64,000 bases of DNA from Membranipora membranacea. Its lineage: Eukaryota > Bryozoa > Gymnolaemata > Cheilostomatida > Membraniporidae. Location of the stretch: positions 31,434,001 to 31,498,000 of the forward strand of contig OU612065.1 of the NCBI GenBank assembly GCA_914767715.1, written 5' to 3'. Below are positions 12,801 to 27,800 of this stretch, one piece after another. The first letter of the stretch is position 1. Each line of letters begins with the position of its first letter. The notes below the pieces were generated by a model, which was not told the origin of the DNA, did no database searches, and saw only the letters and a list, made by a program, of their open reading frames with translations. Made by a program: the position numbers and the translations under genes.

Positions 12801-15800
12801 TGATATATTACATTCTGTGTTATATAATAAACTATACTACGGTAAACTGTATGAAGCTCTGCAGTTTGTCGAGAATCTAGTGGTTGACACTCTCAACTCC
12901 CAGCATCAAGTCACTGATAAGGTGGGTCTTTCAAAGTTGCTACTTTGCTGTTTTGTATGTGGCTGAGGTCACGCAGGAATTGCAATGATCATATTAGGAG
13001 GCAGGTGACACGAGTCACCGAGATGTCGAGTCACAACTCATGACTTTGAGCTCATAAAATTTACGCGGTTACAAAATTTTGCCATACTCTAATGGTGATT
13101 ACAGAGGAACTTCTTGAACAATGTTAGTTTAAAAGGGTACTCAGACCAACCCAGAAGTTCCAAAGTCTGAATACCAGGCATTGGAAAGTGAATTTGCCCA
13201 TTGGTTTGTACAGATTGTTTGAGCAAAACTTAATTTGATTTAGGTTAGGACATATTAGGCCATATTACTATTGTGTTTTATTCAGTCTGTATGGCCAAAA
13301 TATATTTATTCCTTATTCCGTCTTTTGAATCACCTAATGTCTCACATGTATTATTGTGATTCCATTAAATTCATTTCAGGAATATCTGAATGTAAGAACA
13401 CTTCCTGTAGGCTCTGCTGTCAGGCGATTGGTGCAAAGTTTGGCCAGATTTATGGCCAGATATTTCACTAGTAGTGCTATTTATGTCTTCCCTGCACATC
13501 ATCCACAAGTGATGCCTCCTCTCTACACTGACTCTAACTGCTCTCAATGTATGTATGGAACATAGAGTTATTATATACTCGATGGTTATTAATAGATCTA
13601 TGGAACAGCACCGAGATCTCATATTCAAAGAGTCCTCAATTGAGTTATTGGTGCAGTCAACAGTGCATAATCCTTAAATGGCTATTATCGACCCTGATGA
13701 GCTTTGATGGTTTTAATTGAGATTGCTTTGTCTCTAATTTTGGGGGGTAAACAGATAAAGTTGACTGTAGCTAGAACTGTAGCTCACATTAACTCTATTG
13801 ACAACTATAAGTGATGGAGTTAATTTAAATAATAAAGTGACAATAGTTCTGGGAGAAGATAGCGTGTAACTGCAATCTAACAGCGTTTTGTTTTAGGTTT
13901 TGTAAACAGCATGTTTAGCAACGAGGCCTTTGTTCTCCTTCCTAAAATGTAATTGTACAATAAGGGGAGCTGGGTGATTTCTGATTTCAGTTAATGGAGT
14001 ACTCGGTATAGACAGAAAACTGATCAGTGACGCATCTGCTAGGCTCGTTTCCGAGGATATGTGGTCAGTTGGTGCTACTGTACGATACCTACTAATCTCA
14101 GGGCTCATCTCAGAACTAGTATGGTTCTGTAAAAGTGTTGGTGATCTCAAAACTTCTCTCAGTATCAGTCTACTAGTCTCAGACCATCAAAAGTCGATTA
14201 AACATATCAAACGGTGAGTTTGTGCTTAATAAGATCATAATGAAATATTACATCAAAACAGTCTGGACTTTTCCTGTTTACACTATGCAAACTGTCTTTT
14301 ATTCATGTGGGATTGGATTGGATGACGGTGTTTTCATGAACGCATTTATCAGAAAGAGAAACCAAAGAGTGATAGTCAGCAGGAGGCTAACACTATGAGT
14401 TGCCTCCTCTCCTTTTCTTTGCCCGCACAAAGAATATTACCTTGTGATTTTTGTGACATGGATTTCTGCCTGTGATGTGTAATAAATCAGTTATTCTATT
14501 TGATGTGATTCAATTGGTTTGTTTAAGAGGAGTAGGCATCTGTTATACACCTACAAACAAGTGGTAAAGCAATGTATTATTTTTTATATACATCAACCTG
14601 TTTTGTAGGCATGAAGTGAACACGGTGCTTCCAGACAATCTTAAACCGGAATCAATGCACACAGCATTGGTTGCCGCTTTTATGCAAGGTTTGTATTTGA
14701 ATGTCAGGGTTATTGCAACTGTTATTGAGACATTACCCCTTTGCAACAATAGTTAAGCTTAAACATATGTCTTATTGCCTGGACCTTAATTTGGTAGAGC
14801 TAACAACTCAAACCCAAACCAACTATTTTTCTTACTGGACTTGAAGTAGTTGACACCTGTAAACAATAAGCTTTGAGCTGACAGTGAATATTCTTTCGGC
14901 ATAAACAAGCCTAATAATTTGATAGAAACAAAATTCCACAAAGGAGGTGAAGAATATTTCAATCCTTCAATAATTTCATTATTTAAAATGATGAATTTTC
15001 CCAATCCAACAATCTTACCTCCCAATATCAATGTGCTAGCTGGTAAGATTATAACAAAACAACACATTTTATCTGAGGCAAAAAGCTCTTGACTTGACAA
15101 TCATAGTTAAATTTTCTTATTCCAAGTCTATGAATGTCGATCAATCTGCAAACCAATTGTAATTTGTTTTGTATAAATTTGCAGGCGAGAAGGATAGCCT
15201 AACGTTCCGTCCATCTATACACCATCTTATGCTGCCAACAGCGCTATTCGGCTTGTCATGTATCAATACTCAGCTATCCTCACTGTGGCAGCAGATCAAA
15301 CTGACAGCCTGTAAATTCAGCGCTCTACCTCCCAATGAGTTATATCTTCCATGTCCTGAACTCTACTGTACACAAGTACCTCTAGAAGGACAGGTATGTA
15401 TCACCATGTACTGTGTAATAATTTGCCATTATTCATCCAATTTAAGTTATAAAGAGTTGAATTTACATAAAATAACTATAGAAACGACCCTACCTTCGAT
15501 CCTTGCACTAAAAAACCTTTTATCAAGCTGTAGTGAAGTTGCCAGATATGATAAACTCAAACTGACCAATTCCCATCAGGATTCTGTCCTTAGTCTTGCA
15601 ATAAACATGCCTGAGCTGTAGGATAAGAATTGAGCTACCAGTAAGAATTGGACCAGTACAATCTTCATAATTCATAATATTATGTTATCGATGACAAACA
15701 TAAAACAAAACAAATGATTGACACCAGGAGATAGCTGAAGAGCTGCAGCAGGAGTTGGAGCTACGTCAGACTTTAGCTGTACAGATACACTCACTCATAG

Positions 15801-18800
15801 ATGTACTAGTAGGTACTAACACTGATCTACCCTGCTGTGGCTGGTATGTGAGAAACCTCTCGGATGTGTGGAGGAAAGAAAACAAAGATATCTCACATAA
15901 GGTAGGTGTGGGTAGTGGCTATCGCAAGGAAGCAGGTCTGAATTGGCTGTTCGGTATTCAAATTAAGTTCAAACAATTAAATATTCAGTATTCACTACAA
16001 AGGGTCCCAGCAATGAGCCATGTAAGGCCAAAAACGCTAACACGTACATTGCGTTTCATAGTGTAGCAATGGTGATTTAGAATTTGCAGTGGGATGAGAG
16101 AACACAACTCTGAGCAGTGAATCTACTTAGCGCGATAAACCCATTCTTTTTTGGGATGGTGAGATGGACTATTGCGCAATTGGTTAGCACGCTTACTGTT
16201 CACTGCCAGGTGATTGGTGCCCAGGAGATGCGGGTTCTAGTTCCACTGAGGGATTGTTCCAGCCCCCAGCACCCTCAGGTGTATACATCTCCCAATTAAG
16301 TATTAAGTCTGCCGCAGTACTTTTATTGAGTGGCTGGACTTTTCTGAGTTAACCAAATTCATAATGTTACGGAATAGAATCAGCCTGCACAAATGTATCG
16401 TAACCTCACGTCAGTATTGCAATCAAGCAAAGCATGGGACGTTTTCAAGCTAAGTTTACTAACAATTATGCTTTAAATTCGTATTCATTGCTTTGTATTT
16501 CTGTTCAGAGATTATCTGCCATACCCCTTTGGTATCCAAAATTATCAATGGTCTTTTCTTGTAGAATTCAAAGCTTACTATGTCGAAACAGTTTGAGACA
16601 TACAAACCTCATCATCTGAAAGAATCAGATAAACAGAACAAGCTGGTGTTTGCTATATTCCGTAATATGTGTAGTATACTGTGGATGCTTCATGTCAGAG
16701 ACAAACTCTCCATCATGCTGAGAAAATCTACTGAATTATTACAAAACAGAGTCACTGTCACAACAGAGGTATGAAGCAGACTTTGCATCATAAAATGTAA
16801 TTGAAGTGAAAGCTTATTATTATTAGAACAGCTCACCCTCCCGAGTAAAGCCCTTGCTTAGCCACACTGTCACATGTAAGCTCCATGCCACTCACTATAA
16901 GCAGTGATTGAAATGTGTGAAGTGTCCTCTATATACTAGTTTTTTCATCTTATTTAACTGCATGATCTGAGATCTGCAGAGGCCTAATTTTGAGTAATGG
17001 GTAAATTCCGATTCATTCTTTTGGTGAATTACAGTTATCACAATGTTGAGTCCCTAATCTATGCACTACTATAAAACGGGTATGCCCTCTCAGGATGTGT
17101 TATTCAGTTCAGTTAGGTTATGTAACTCACCAACGGTCCCTAGTTAGTATTAACACAATCCTTAATGTCTGACATTGCATAATTTGTTGGTTTAGATGAT
17201 CAATGTTTGACACATATGATCGATAGGACGATTAGCAAGACACTATCTGGATCGGCTATAAGTTTGTTGTCATTATTCCATTCAGTTTCAAGTCTCGTCT
17301 TTTCCCATATTAACTCACTGACGTCATTTGTTGATATTTTCCAATGGGCCAACCCACTTGGGATTCCAAAGAATGTTCACAAACAATACGCACAGGACAC
17401 ACATCTCTTATACACAATTTATCTCAATCTTAAAATCTATATAGACAGGCCATGTGTGTATACCATAGTCATATAGTCATCACTTTTGACTCAGGTATGT
17501 ATACTGAACTGCTGTCGTTTTAGACTGATGATGCCAAGTCATCAGCAGAGAGAAATAAACATATGGAGGAGACACTGGAATGGTGCCTACGCTTTCTACC
17601 CTTTGCTCAGTATCTTCAATGCACCAACAGTATTTGTGAGGTGAGTGGTTTCTGATTCATGTGTATATACTTCATGTATGGACAGTGGATTGTTACCCAT
17701 CTAATCCTACTTACTATCTAACTTTATTTTAATATCTAGGAATATTTTTGCCTTCGCCGTGAAGAAATATTGCTAGTTGCTGCCCATATAAATACCGGGT
17801 CGGATCTGTTTCGGCAGCATGAAATACACATCCAAATGTTGGCATCTAACTCGCAGCTACCTGAAGCATTTTTTATTCAATTGTAAAATCTGATAGCTTG
17901 GAGTGATGGGTGGAAGGTAATTTGGTTTACCTGAGCCCAAATTATAGTTTGCTTTCCTCATAAGAAAGTTAAGGGAGAGAGGGGGCAGCTCATGTGTCCA
18001 CAACTTTTTATTACTGCCCCAAATTACCACTGACTGGCGCTGATTAATTTCTCACTTTCTCCCATCAGGTCGTCATATCAGTGTGTGAGGATCTACCTCC
18101 CACTGCCAGACTCGCCAAAAAACTCTCTCAGGGCATCACAGATATCGATGCCTTGGCTCCAGAGGTCAAGGACAGAATGGATCATTTGCTGCAGACCTGG
18201 CAAACTATCGACCTTGACCCTGAAGGATCCCGGTATGTGCTGTATTGTGTATCAGTGTGGCTAGTTGATGAGTATCCTACAATGCTGTTTTCTGGAATTC
18301 CCACAAAGCTCAGGTCAATGATGTTATTTTATATGAGATTGGCCAGATCTTCCTGGAAATATCTGACTTCCCCTACTGACCTTAATAATTCGCGGGCTCC
18401 TAATTCGCCGAGAGCACAACTCCTACCTTTTTCACTAGTCTTAATTATTCACGGATTTTAGGCCCGCGAATTTCTGGTAAATTTGTCCAAGATTTAAAGC
18501 TTTTAACTCAACTACATAAAAAAAACTTCCCCAACCGGGTCTCCTGGGACCTTCTGTATGCCAAGCTTATGTCATACCACTGAGCCACACATTTTTGTGG
18601 TGTCATATGAGAATATACACGAACATAACATACTAAGTATTCGTGATTTCTGCCATCGCCAACCGTGAATGATTAAACCACTTGAAAACATAAGGTCAGT
18701 AGGGTAGTTTGAAATGGATGATGCTCTTCATCATGCCCTGCTTGATCCTGTCTCAGGAAATGCATCACACTATACACACTTGTTGTATGAGTGAGTGTTT

Positions 18801-21800
18801 CTTTAAAGTGTTTTCAAAACATGAGAATTTTATTATGAATATGTCTGACTTAGTCTGTGAGCCATCTTGAAAGAGACTGATGTTTAAAAAAATGTCTATT
18901 TTCACCATTCCCATGTACAATTATCTCGAAATCCAATCATTCGTAATGGATCAAATTACTGATTTGGCCTCATCTATCTACAATCCACAATATTAAGTTG
19001 CATTGTGGGAATGTTGTGAACATGAAGTGTGGAGCGCTTTTATTCTGCGTTGATTTCATACTTCCAAATTTATATTTTCAGCTCCCTGAGTATGTATTAT
19101 TTTGAATGCTGCCACAAACAAGATCGGCACGGGGAGACTGAGAAGATTGAGAAGGTTATATTCAGCACACCTCACGGTCACAAGCACGTGGGCACGAGAG
19201 GCTTTGAGTTTGATTCTACCTACCCACAGTTCCTAGAGCTCTTTTTCTCAGTAAGGAAATTAGATATTTCAGTTATATGTTCATACATCAGTTTTTGTTT
19301 CATGTACTTGATATATATGAATACTGTGCGAAAATTGACATCTATGTATGTCAAGAAGGATAGTGATCTATTGTGACACTTTGTTCATCCTATCTTCGCG
19401 AACTCAGACTGAGGTTTAAACTCTCTGCTATTTGCAGTCTTAGAACTATGAGGTTGTGATGTAAAGTGAGCCAGTGCATCCCATCTGGTTGATGGTTTTG
19501 TAGAACAAGCCATATTTTCATAAAAATCCACATTAGCCGTTATTAATACTTGGTAACCCATACATTGTTTCGTGTTGTAGGTCTGTTTCCAGCCTTCACT
19601 GCCTGCGGGTGGTATAGTGAAGTCCCCTGCTTTAGTGGCGACTAACAGGAAAGCCTTAGAGCAGATACATCTCAGTAAGCATAGCCCTGTGTTTAATGTG
19701 GATACTGATAATCTGGAGGTTTCGCTCATTAACCAGCACCACACTGGTAAGTCTGATCTCCTCATACTTGCCTGGGTAAAATATTACGTAATCCAATATC
19801 ATACTACAATCTTCCTCTTGATTCGGACTTAGGATGCTTGTTAATTTAGGCTGAGTGGTGGTTTTAACGCACTACATTTAATCTCACTTTGTACAAAAAA
19901 TGGTTGGATATCCGAGGACATTAAGCAGTGTGTGACTTGCGCTTTGTCACAAGCTACAACTGGCAAGGATACCTCTGTCTTATTTTGGTAATCATGTTGT
20001 TTTTGCCAAAGCTATCCCTGTTCTTAGTCTGTCCGTTGTTGTTACAGTGATATAAGTCTGGGCATCATATTACACGCTTTCAAAATTATCTCCACTTGGA
20101 GAAACCTCTCATTTACAAGTCAAATATAGCGACTATTCTCAGCTGTAGTTTATTTATTTTATTGCTAATAGAGAGGGCCAAATTAGGCTGAGAGTAGAGA
20201 TCTCTCTAAATTGGTTGCACCTAAACATACTTTCAAATTAAGTATATGAAATTTTAATAACAAATCTTAAGAGGGACATGTGGGGTATTTTGTCCGGTTT
20301 CTGATAGAGAAATATTAATCATCAATCTGACTGTCAATCAGCGGATACTTAAAAGTGGTATCAGCTCAGACCCTCTAATCTGGTGCCTGTCTCTATATGC
20401 GATATTCTCTATATCTCACAAAGCTTATGCAATGAATTAACTCTCAAAAACAGGACAGTGCAAAAATGTGTGTTTGTTGCAAGATAATCCCAAAAACATT
20501 AACATATTGTATATATATCATGATAATCATATATGGGTAGAAAGGCAATGCTTCCCGCCAAGACTATTGACTTGGGAGCTGTAGATTGGATACGTTGGCA
20601 TGTCTCCTTGACAGAGTCTACTTGAATGTTTTCAAGCCAGATAACAATCTCACTATTGGAAAGGGAGGGTTGAGGTTAAATAAGATGACATGCAGACTCC
20701 GTAGATCTCGATTTCATAAAAGCTGAGGTAATAAAGAGCAGTGTAGGTATTTCCTAAAACCTCGGCTCGGCTTAGCTCCAGGGCCATGGCTGTTGCTGTT
20801 ACCGGTGTTGGGCAAGAAAATAAATAGGTGCCATTCATTGGAACGAGGCCGCCCACTGAGTAACAGGTGGACCAACCGCCATCTCCTTCAGTTAAAACTG
20901 CAGGGTTCTTCATAACCGCTGTACCTAAAACGAAATTTCAAACTCCATTGTGGCGTCACCTCAATAATCCCAAGAAAACAATCTAGTGACCTGATTTTTA
21001 AACTTGGAACATCTGGAATTAAATATTAGGAAACTTTAAAACCTTCAAAAATATCTTGATAATAATATGTCACCATGAAGCAACTTGCAGAATATTGATG
21101 ATTTCTTCATTATTCTTGCTAAATCCGAATTGCGATAAAGAGATTTTCCTCCTAAATGTTGAAAACTGACCTGTGTGGCAGCATCTTATCGATTTCTGCT
21201 AGCTTTGTAAGAAATTTGTCGCAAAATGATACAGTCATTGAGATCAGTCATCATCTGGAGAGTGGTTATACTGTTACATCCGCACAGCAAAATAAAGTAG
21301 CTTGCAAGATTTATGTGAGTAAAGTTGGGAAAGGGTAAAGACATTTACCATTATCAGGATCTCCGCTGTACAGATAAACTCCATAGATAATACATTCACC
21401 ACTGAACCTAACTTCCCAAAAGGGCACCACTTCTTCCAATGTCTTCACCATCAGGAACGGATCATCATATACGCCATCATTAGCGTTGTTAGCTGAGTAG
21501 CAGCTCTCATTACACTTGTCTGTGCGGTATGTGCTGCTCGCTGTAACCAGCTTACCTGGTATATCTAAAGGTGAATACGCAGTGCAAATTACAAACTCAT
21601 CATCTTATAGATAATGATGCAATTGTTGGAGAGAAAAATGAAGCCTTTATAATGATTGAGGGTAATTTTTTCCAGGAGAAATTAGTCCTGGTTACAGCTC
21701 CCATAGACCAATTAATCACTACCCAGATTATGTTAATCATATCGAGATACTCCTGAACTTGAGTGCAAATGTGTATTTAGGATAATATTGTGGAAATTAC

Positions 21801-24800
21801 ACCCACATAACCCGATGATTATGGGTTGTATATGCGTAGATCTATACAGCTGACATTGAGTAGCAGTTGTACGCAGTTGTAAGCAGTATGTAGAATTTAC
21901 CTCTGGCAATATTTGCAACAGCTAAGTAGACGATCTCTGATCCGTACCCCTTTTCTAGAGATGTTACGTAAGGGTAGGTGGTGATGAACCCTAGTATATT
22001 GCAAGCTGCAGCTTTCGGTTCGTAATGAAATCCTATGGACCCTGCCTGCTGTTCATATGTTGTGAGATATGACATTCGGCCGATACAGTCAGGAACACTT
22101 GTGTTTCGTGTGGCTGTCATCTGGAGTCCTGATGTAGATGCTTTGTATAGTGTGAGAGTCATACCAGTCGATGCCATCATTAACAGCGGAACTGAAATAC
22201 AAAATGAGGCAATCAATAGACGGTTTTCTGAGCTCTGATTTAGGCCTCAATTTGGAGTTGTCCTCTCTCCAGTTTGGTACTTTTAACACACGCCGCATAG
22301 GAAAAACGTGCTGAAAAGAGGGTTATCTTGAAAACCGCTTTTAATAGGATAATTAGTTTTGATTCAGAATCTGCAACATTGAAAACTCATATGGACATAG
22401 TTTGGGTAATAATTTCAGTATTTGGATAGTCAATTATAGCATTTTCCGCCTGTTTTGCGGAAAATTTGGCAGAATCTTTCATGAGTTGTGTCACTAAAAT
22501 TAAGATTTATCAACATTAAAGCCTCCAATGATTTGGAAACCCTGTCTGACAGGGTTTTCAATGGTGCAGACTCAGAATCAAAAATCATTTTTATCCTAAC
22601 ATTAGCGGTCTTCAATATAACCCTCTTTCAGCAGGTTTTTTTCTATGCGGCTTGGGTTAAAAGTACCAAACTGGAGAGAGGACAACTCTGAATTGAGTCA
22701 TAAATAAGGGCTCAGAAAACTGTCTATACCCAGTGCCCAAGAAAGGTTTGTCTCATCAAATCAACCACTCCATTCTCACACAGGTATCACTATTATTTGA
22801 TTGGATTGCCTTCCCTCAGTCAAATCTTAAAAACTGCCCAAATACCAATGCATGGTATAGTCAGGCATTTACTTATGATAAAGTTTTGTCAGTCTCCCAG
22901 AAGTGCTTGTTTCTTGTATTGCACTTCCGGTAGACTGTGACATCATAATGCGGTAATAAAGTTACCTTCCCTTATAGGAGGTACTTTTTCCTCCATCTAG
23001 AATTCTTGCCAAGTAAAGCATTGAATTGTTTTACCTTACAAATAAAGTGCAGTTCACTTAATTCAAGCCTCTGGGGACCACATAAAGTTGTTCTAATTAT
23101 GCAAAGTTTGAATTAAGTGACATTAGAATGCGTTGAGATCTGGTTGAAGGGACCAATCTTCTTTGTTTGAATTAACAGGAATTTTGAATTATAAAGTTTG
23201 AATTAACCAGCTTACACTGTATGGCAATACTTTATCATAAGTAACTGCCTGACTATAACATGCATTGTGCTTTGGGTAATCTTTAAACACTCCCAGTTTG
23301 TACTGCATGTAACAAATAAGTTTATACCAGTTCACCTTCGACTTTCCTTGACAAATTTACATTTAAAAGTAGTAAAGCAATGAGTTTTAAGATCGAGAAA
23401 TCAGACTCACCAAGAGTTGAAAAATTTGCGCGCACCAAAAGAAAAACAGTAGATCAAACATTAATCAATAATGCTGGCTTTGTGCAGAGTTGCTACCCTC
23501 TACTAGCAAGATGAAGGAGCAATTTAAGTGCAATAAATCAAACTGTGTTACCTTTCATAAATGTTGATGTGTTTTTTTTTGAGCTTGACAACAAAGGTCG
23601 TAATGGTGAAATGTGGCAGAGTTGTGTTTTTATCTCATAGTTATATGCCTGACATCTAATTTTCTTGGCGCAGAAGTAAGCACAAGTCAGGAAGGACCCA
23701 AACTCGTAGATCTCATATCCTTGTTGTAGCTCCTGGCTGGTCATTTGCTGGAAGCGAAGTTGGTAAGGTGCAGCTGGGACACACATCAGCGTCTCAAAAT
23801 ACAAACAACTTGGATGCAGTTATCATAATTTGCATAGGAAAAGAATCAATCCAAGAAATGTAAAAATCACATTATGACCAACAAAATGAGCAAGCAAAGT
23901 TGTCTTTATCTCTATTATTTGTATTTTATAAAGATAAGATTATGCATTTGTATAGTACTGCAACCTATAATAATTTAATGATTTCACTTACCAGTACCAC
24001 AGAGAGAAATACAATAATATATATTGGAGTCATTCTGATCATTTTGCTGACCCAGTTTACAGCTGTCAAGTATCATACACTAATTAAAATTCACTTTCCT
24101 GACATATTCGTCACTTCTCTTGGGTAACTTCAGCAATGATGCACCTTAAGAGCCCAATGTGTGCCTAGACTTGTTTAAGTCCTATACAGCCACCTATTCG
24201 ATTGTCAGGTAAAAATATTATAAAATTTATAAAAAGCAGCATAGTATTACAAGATTTAGATCGTCGTCAACAACACATGAAAATAGAATAATGCTGTAGA
24301 AAACTGGACTAATACTTTGATTTCTTCCTGATTTATTTTTGCATTTCCTGTGAACAATATTTGAAGATTATAAAATTTTATCTGCGGGAAGACATACTAC
24401 ACACAATGCATTGATTTTTTAACTCTGCTCAGCTTATGTTGCACTATTTTCTCTGCAGTGATTAAAAGTCATTATTTGACTTTGAGCTGGAAAAACATAA
24501 TCTATCATAGCAATCTACTGCACAGCTGAAGCTTTGTTGATTTCTCAATAATTATTATAATTGAGCTGAATTCACTCAAAATGTGAACACAAGAATTCAT
24601 TGTTACATTGGAGCATCATCCAAATGTATAACTAGGCCCAAAACTGAATATAAAATTACTCTGCTTTGTATGACATTGGCACCCTAGTCGATTGAGTGAT
24701 GCGACAAACTCAATGGTGTTTTGTCAAACTACGAACAGCATTACCTGTATTCATAGAACTATACTCCTCCTTTAAAAATTGTCAAGTTTTCGAGCTATCA

Positions 24801-27800
24801 AGGATAAAAAAATAATTTTGACAGGTGACCAGTTGACAATGACAGCAGGTGCTCTGACAGGTGAACACGCTAGATCTGACAGCCCTAACAAGTCTGGAAT
24901 GTTCAGACACAAGCGCTGGTCAAGCAGTGAAGCTCAGACGATGAAACAAATGAAGCGACTCGGTGTATCTCAAACAAGCATTGCTCAAGATTCTATTTAC
25001 TCAGGTATGTCGATATATATCTAGGTTAAGGTGCCTCGTTTTAATTGGGATAGATACACCAGAGAGTACAGAACAGTACAGTACATAAATACATACTCTC
25101 TCACTGGGAATTGAACCCACAACTTCTCCAGCACAAATCGTCTGGCGATGCATAGCAATCCCACTAACCAATTGCAAAGGAAAGATTGATGACACCAAGA
25201 AGTTTGGGACATTATTCCCTGATAGCACTGCTTGGAGTTGTTGACTCACATCCCATCCCATCCAAAGTGATAGAGCCAAAATAAAATAAATATCCTTGCT
25301 GGCTTGTGTTTTTGTGTGTGTTTGACACAGTATATCAACATATTCAATCGTTTTGGTAATTTCTGCTCAGGTTCTCGGCCTGCGAGTTCTCGGCCTGCGA
25401 GTGGGTTCGGTATCTGGATGGACCCTCCAGTAAGTCAGCAGATGTTAACACAGAATATCAAACTATCAGAGAGATACCAGAGGCTGGCTATCAAGTATCA
25501 GTGGTTACAGACTTGGTGTGAGAGACATGTACCTCTGAGCACAGCAGTATCCCAGGTCAGTCACTTATTTGTTACTTTTTTCTTTTTTTTATTTGGTTTC
25601 TGCATCCAGTAAAAATTGAAATTCAGACACGTAGTGCAGCGGTATGGTCATGTAGTCGGGGACTAGTATGGTGACCATCCGATTAATCTAGTTTGGAACT
25701 ACTGCCCACTCGAGCGCCCAGGCAGGTCAGTCACCTTGACTTTGGAACATAAGGCCTCCACAGAGCAGAAGCCAACCTTCCCGGAAGACAAGACGGCTCT
25801 GTCGCCTCCTCACCCATGATGTATGCATTCCAGAGGTTAACTCCTCTGGTAGGCAGTGACTGTTTCCCTCTGCAGTTCTCTTAGGTTGCAATAAATTATT
25901 TCAGCGAGTGCGAGTTTTGGGGGCTTGTCTAATTCATAGTTAAAATTGACTTTGTGAAAATGAATTAATAAATTTGTATTAAAATAGCATATCAATAGGC
26001 ATTATTCGCATATCTTCAAAATATATAGTGAGATGGCCCCGAGGAGGAATTTTCATGATAATTTTTAGAGCTACTTATTGGATGAGGTAATTTTGGTTGA
26101 CTCGACAATCTGCAGAATGCCCATAAAACTCAATACAGAGCCCTGTGGGACTCTAATATTTATATCAGATAATGAGCTTTGAAAATGATCAATTTTAACA
26201 CACTGTTTATGGTTGCTAAGATATGATTTCAGTAAAACACAGGCATCATTGGTAAAGTTATGAAAAAATATCTTTTTAATAGAGTTTCATGATCAAGCGT
26301 ATCGAAGGCCTTCCTAAAATCTAAAAATAAGTTACTACTTATCAGTTACATTGCTGTTCCTTATCTGCCCTGAGTTTTTAAATGTTAATGCTGGATTAAT
26401 ACCAGTCCTGCTCATGCATATGTCATGCTTTAGCCATTATTATGTGTGTTGTTTCTTTAGCCATCATCTAAGGTGGAGATTGAGTTACAGTGGCTTATAA
26501 TAGCTCTGATCATGGTAGAGAAGTCTCGTCACGGAACCAAATCAGTAGACCACAGTCTACCTCCAAGATATGAGGAGAAACTACCCCCGCCCCCTACTGC
26601 TACTGCTGCAAAGTCTCCTCCCAAGGCTGAGAATAGCAATAACAGTGCTCTTGCCAATGCTCTCAGGTGTGTTCCATACTGTGCAATCTTTTACTGTCAC
26701 ATTGTTGTAAGAAATTGCTGTGACACTCTTTATTGCAAACTTGAGGCCAAGTTATCACTGCAACTTACCTTTATTTTGAGGTCATTTTTCATCACTTTTT
26801 CTCGTGAATCTTTAATTTGGAATGGCTCTATGTGTGATACAGAGGCCAACAGAGTGGTCGATATCAGTATCATAGCCAAAGTCTCATATAGAAGTCTGAA
26901 TTGCTGAGTCCAGCACTCAAACCTACCTGAAAACTGAACTTGTTAAGTTCTGCTTTCTCATTATTTAAATTTTATTTGACAGTTTACACACCAGTACAGA
27001 TGCTGAGGATTTAGATGAAGAAGAAGTACTAGATAGACAGGAGATAATGGAAGAGATGAGACGTCATTCCCGATTGGCTACTGCTACTCAACCAATCAAC
27101 TCATCAGATACAAAACTGACACTTGACCTGCAAACACTGGCTGATGATGCTGATAAATCAGAAAGGTAAAAATATTGACCTTTCAGTTTATCTTATGGGT
27201 TGTTCTCTACAGATCCTGGCGTATACGGACAATTTTGTAACGTCATATAGTTCTAACTTGTCATGTTTTAATGTGACCGTTGTCAAGGCTAACTTCCTTT
27301 TTTTGCTCACTTAGGCTTGATGCAGGGACGGATGGGTCCCGCACCGCCCGCACTGGAAGTGTGTTTCTGGAGGACTCGGCCACTACTGTTTGGAGTTCTG
27401 CCTCCCTGCCTAACATGTCAGGATCGAGTCACATGACAGTCGGACCACAAGCAGACACTGTGGAAACTATAGATCAGCCCAGTACATCTAAAACTCAACA
27501 GAGCGTATCAACTATTGGCAGCAGGTATAAGTGGCTTGAGTTGTTCTTTCCAAATTTCTAATGCTATTTATTTAAAATACAACTTGCAATCAATAAGAGT
27601 GCGCCACATCATTGTGAAGGTAACACCTGTTAGCCCAGTCAACTTTACTACACGAAAGAAAAGCCAATTTAAATAGCTATGCTCAACAATTGTTAAATTT
27701 ATTGCAATATAGACATCCCTGCGCCATCCATTAATAGGTAAATATCAAATGAAAATTTGGGAGACTGTTTCTTTTTTATCAGACCCTTTCTATCCTTGCG

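Noticed and set aside
25620-25900. GC-richer segment in intron 24 resembling a SINE body
   Set aside because: No clear A/B boxes, boundaries or second copy in the window.
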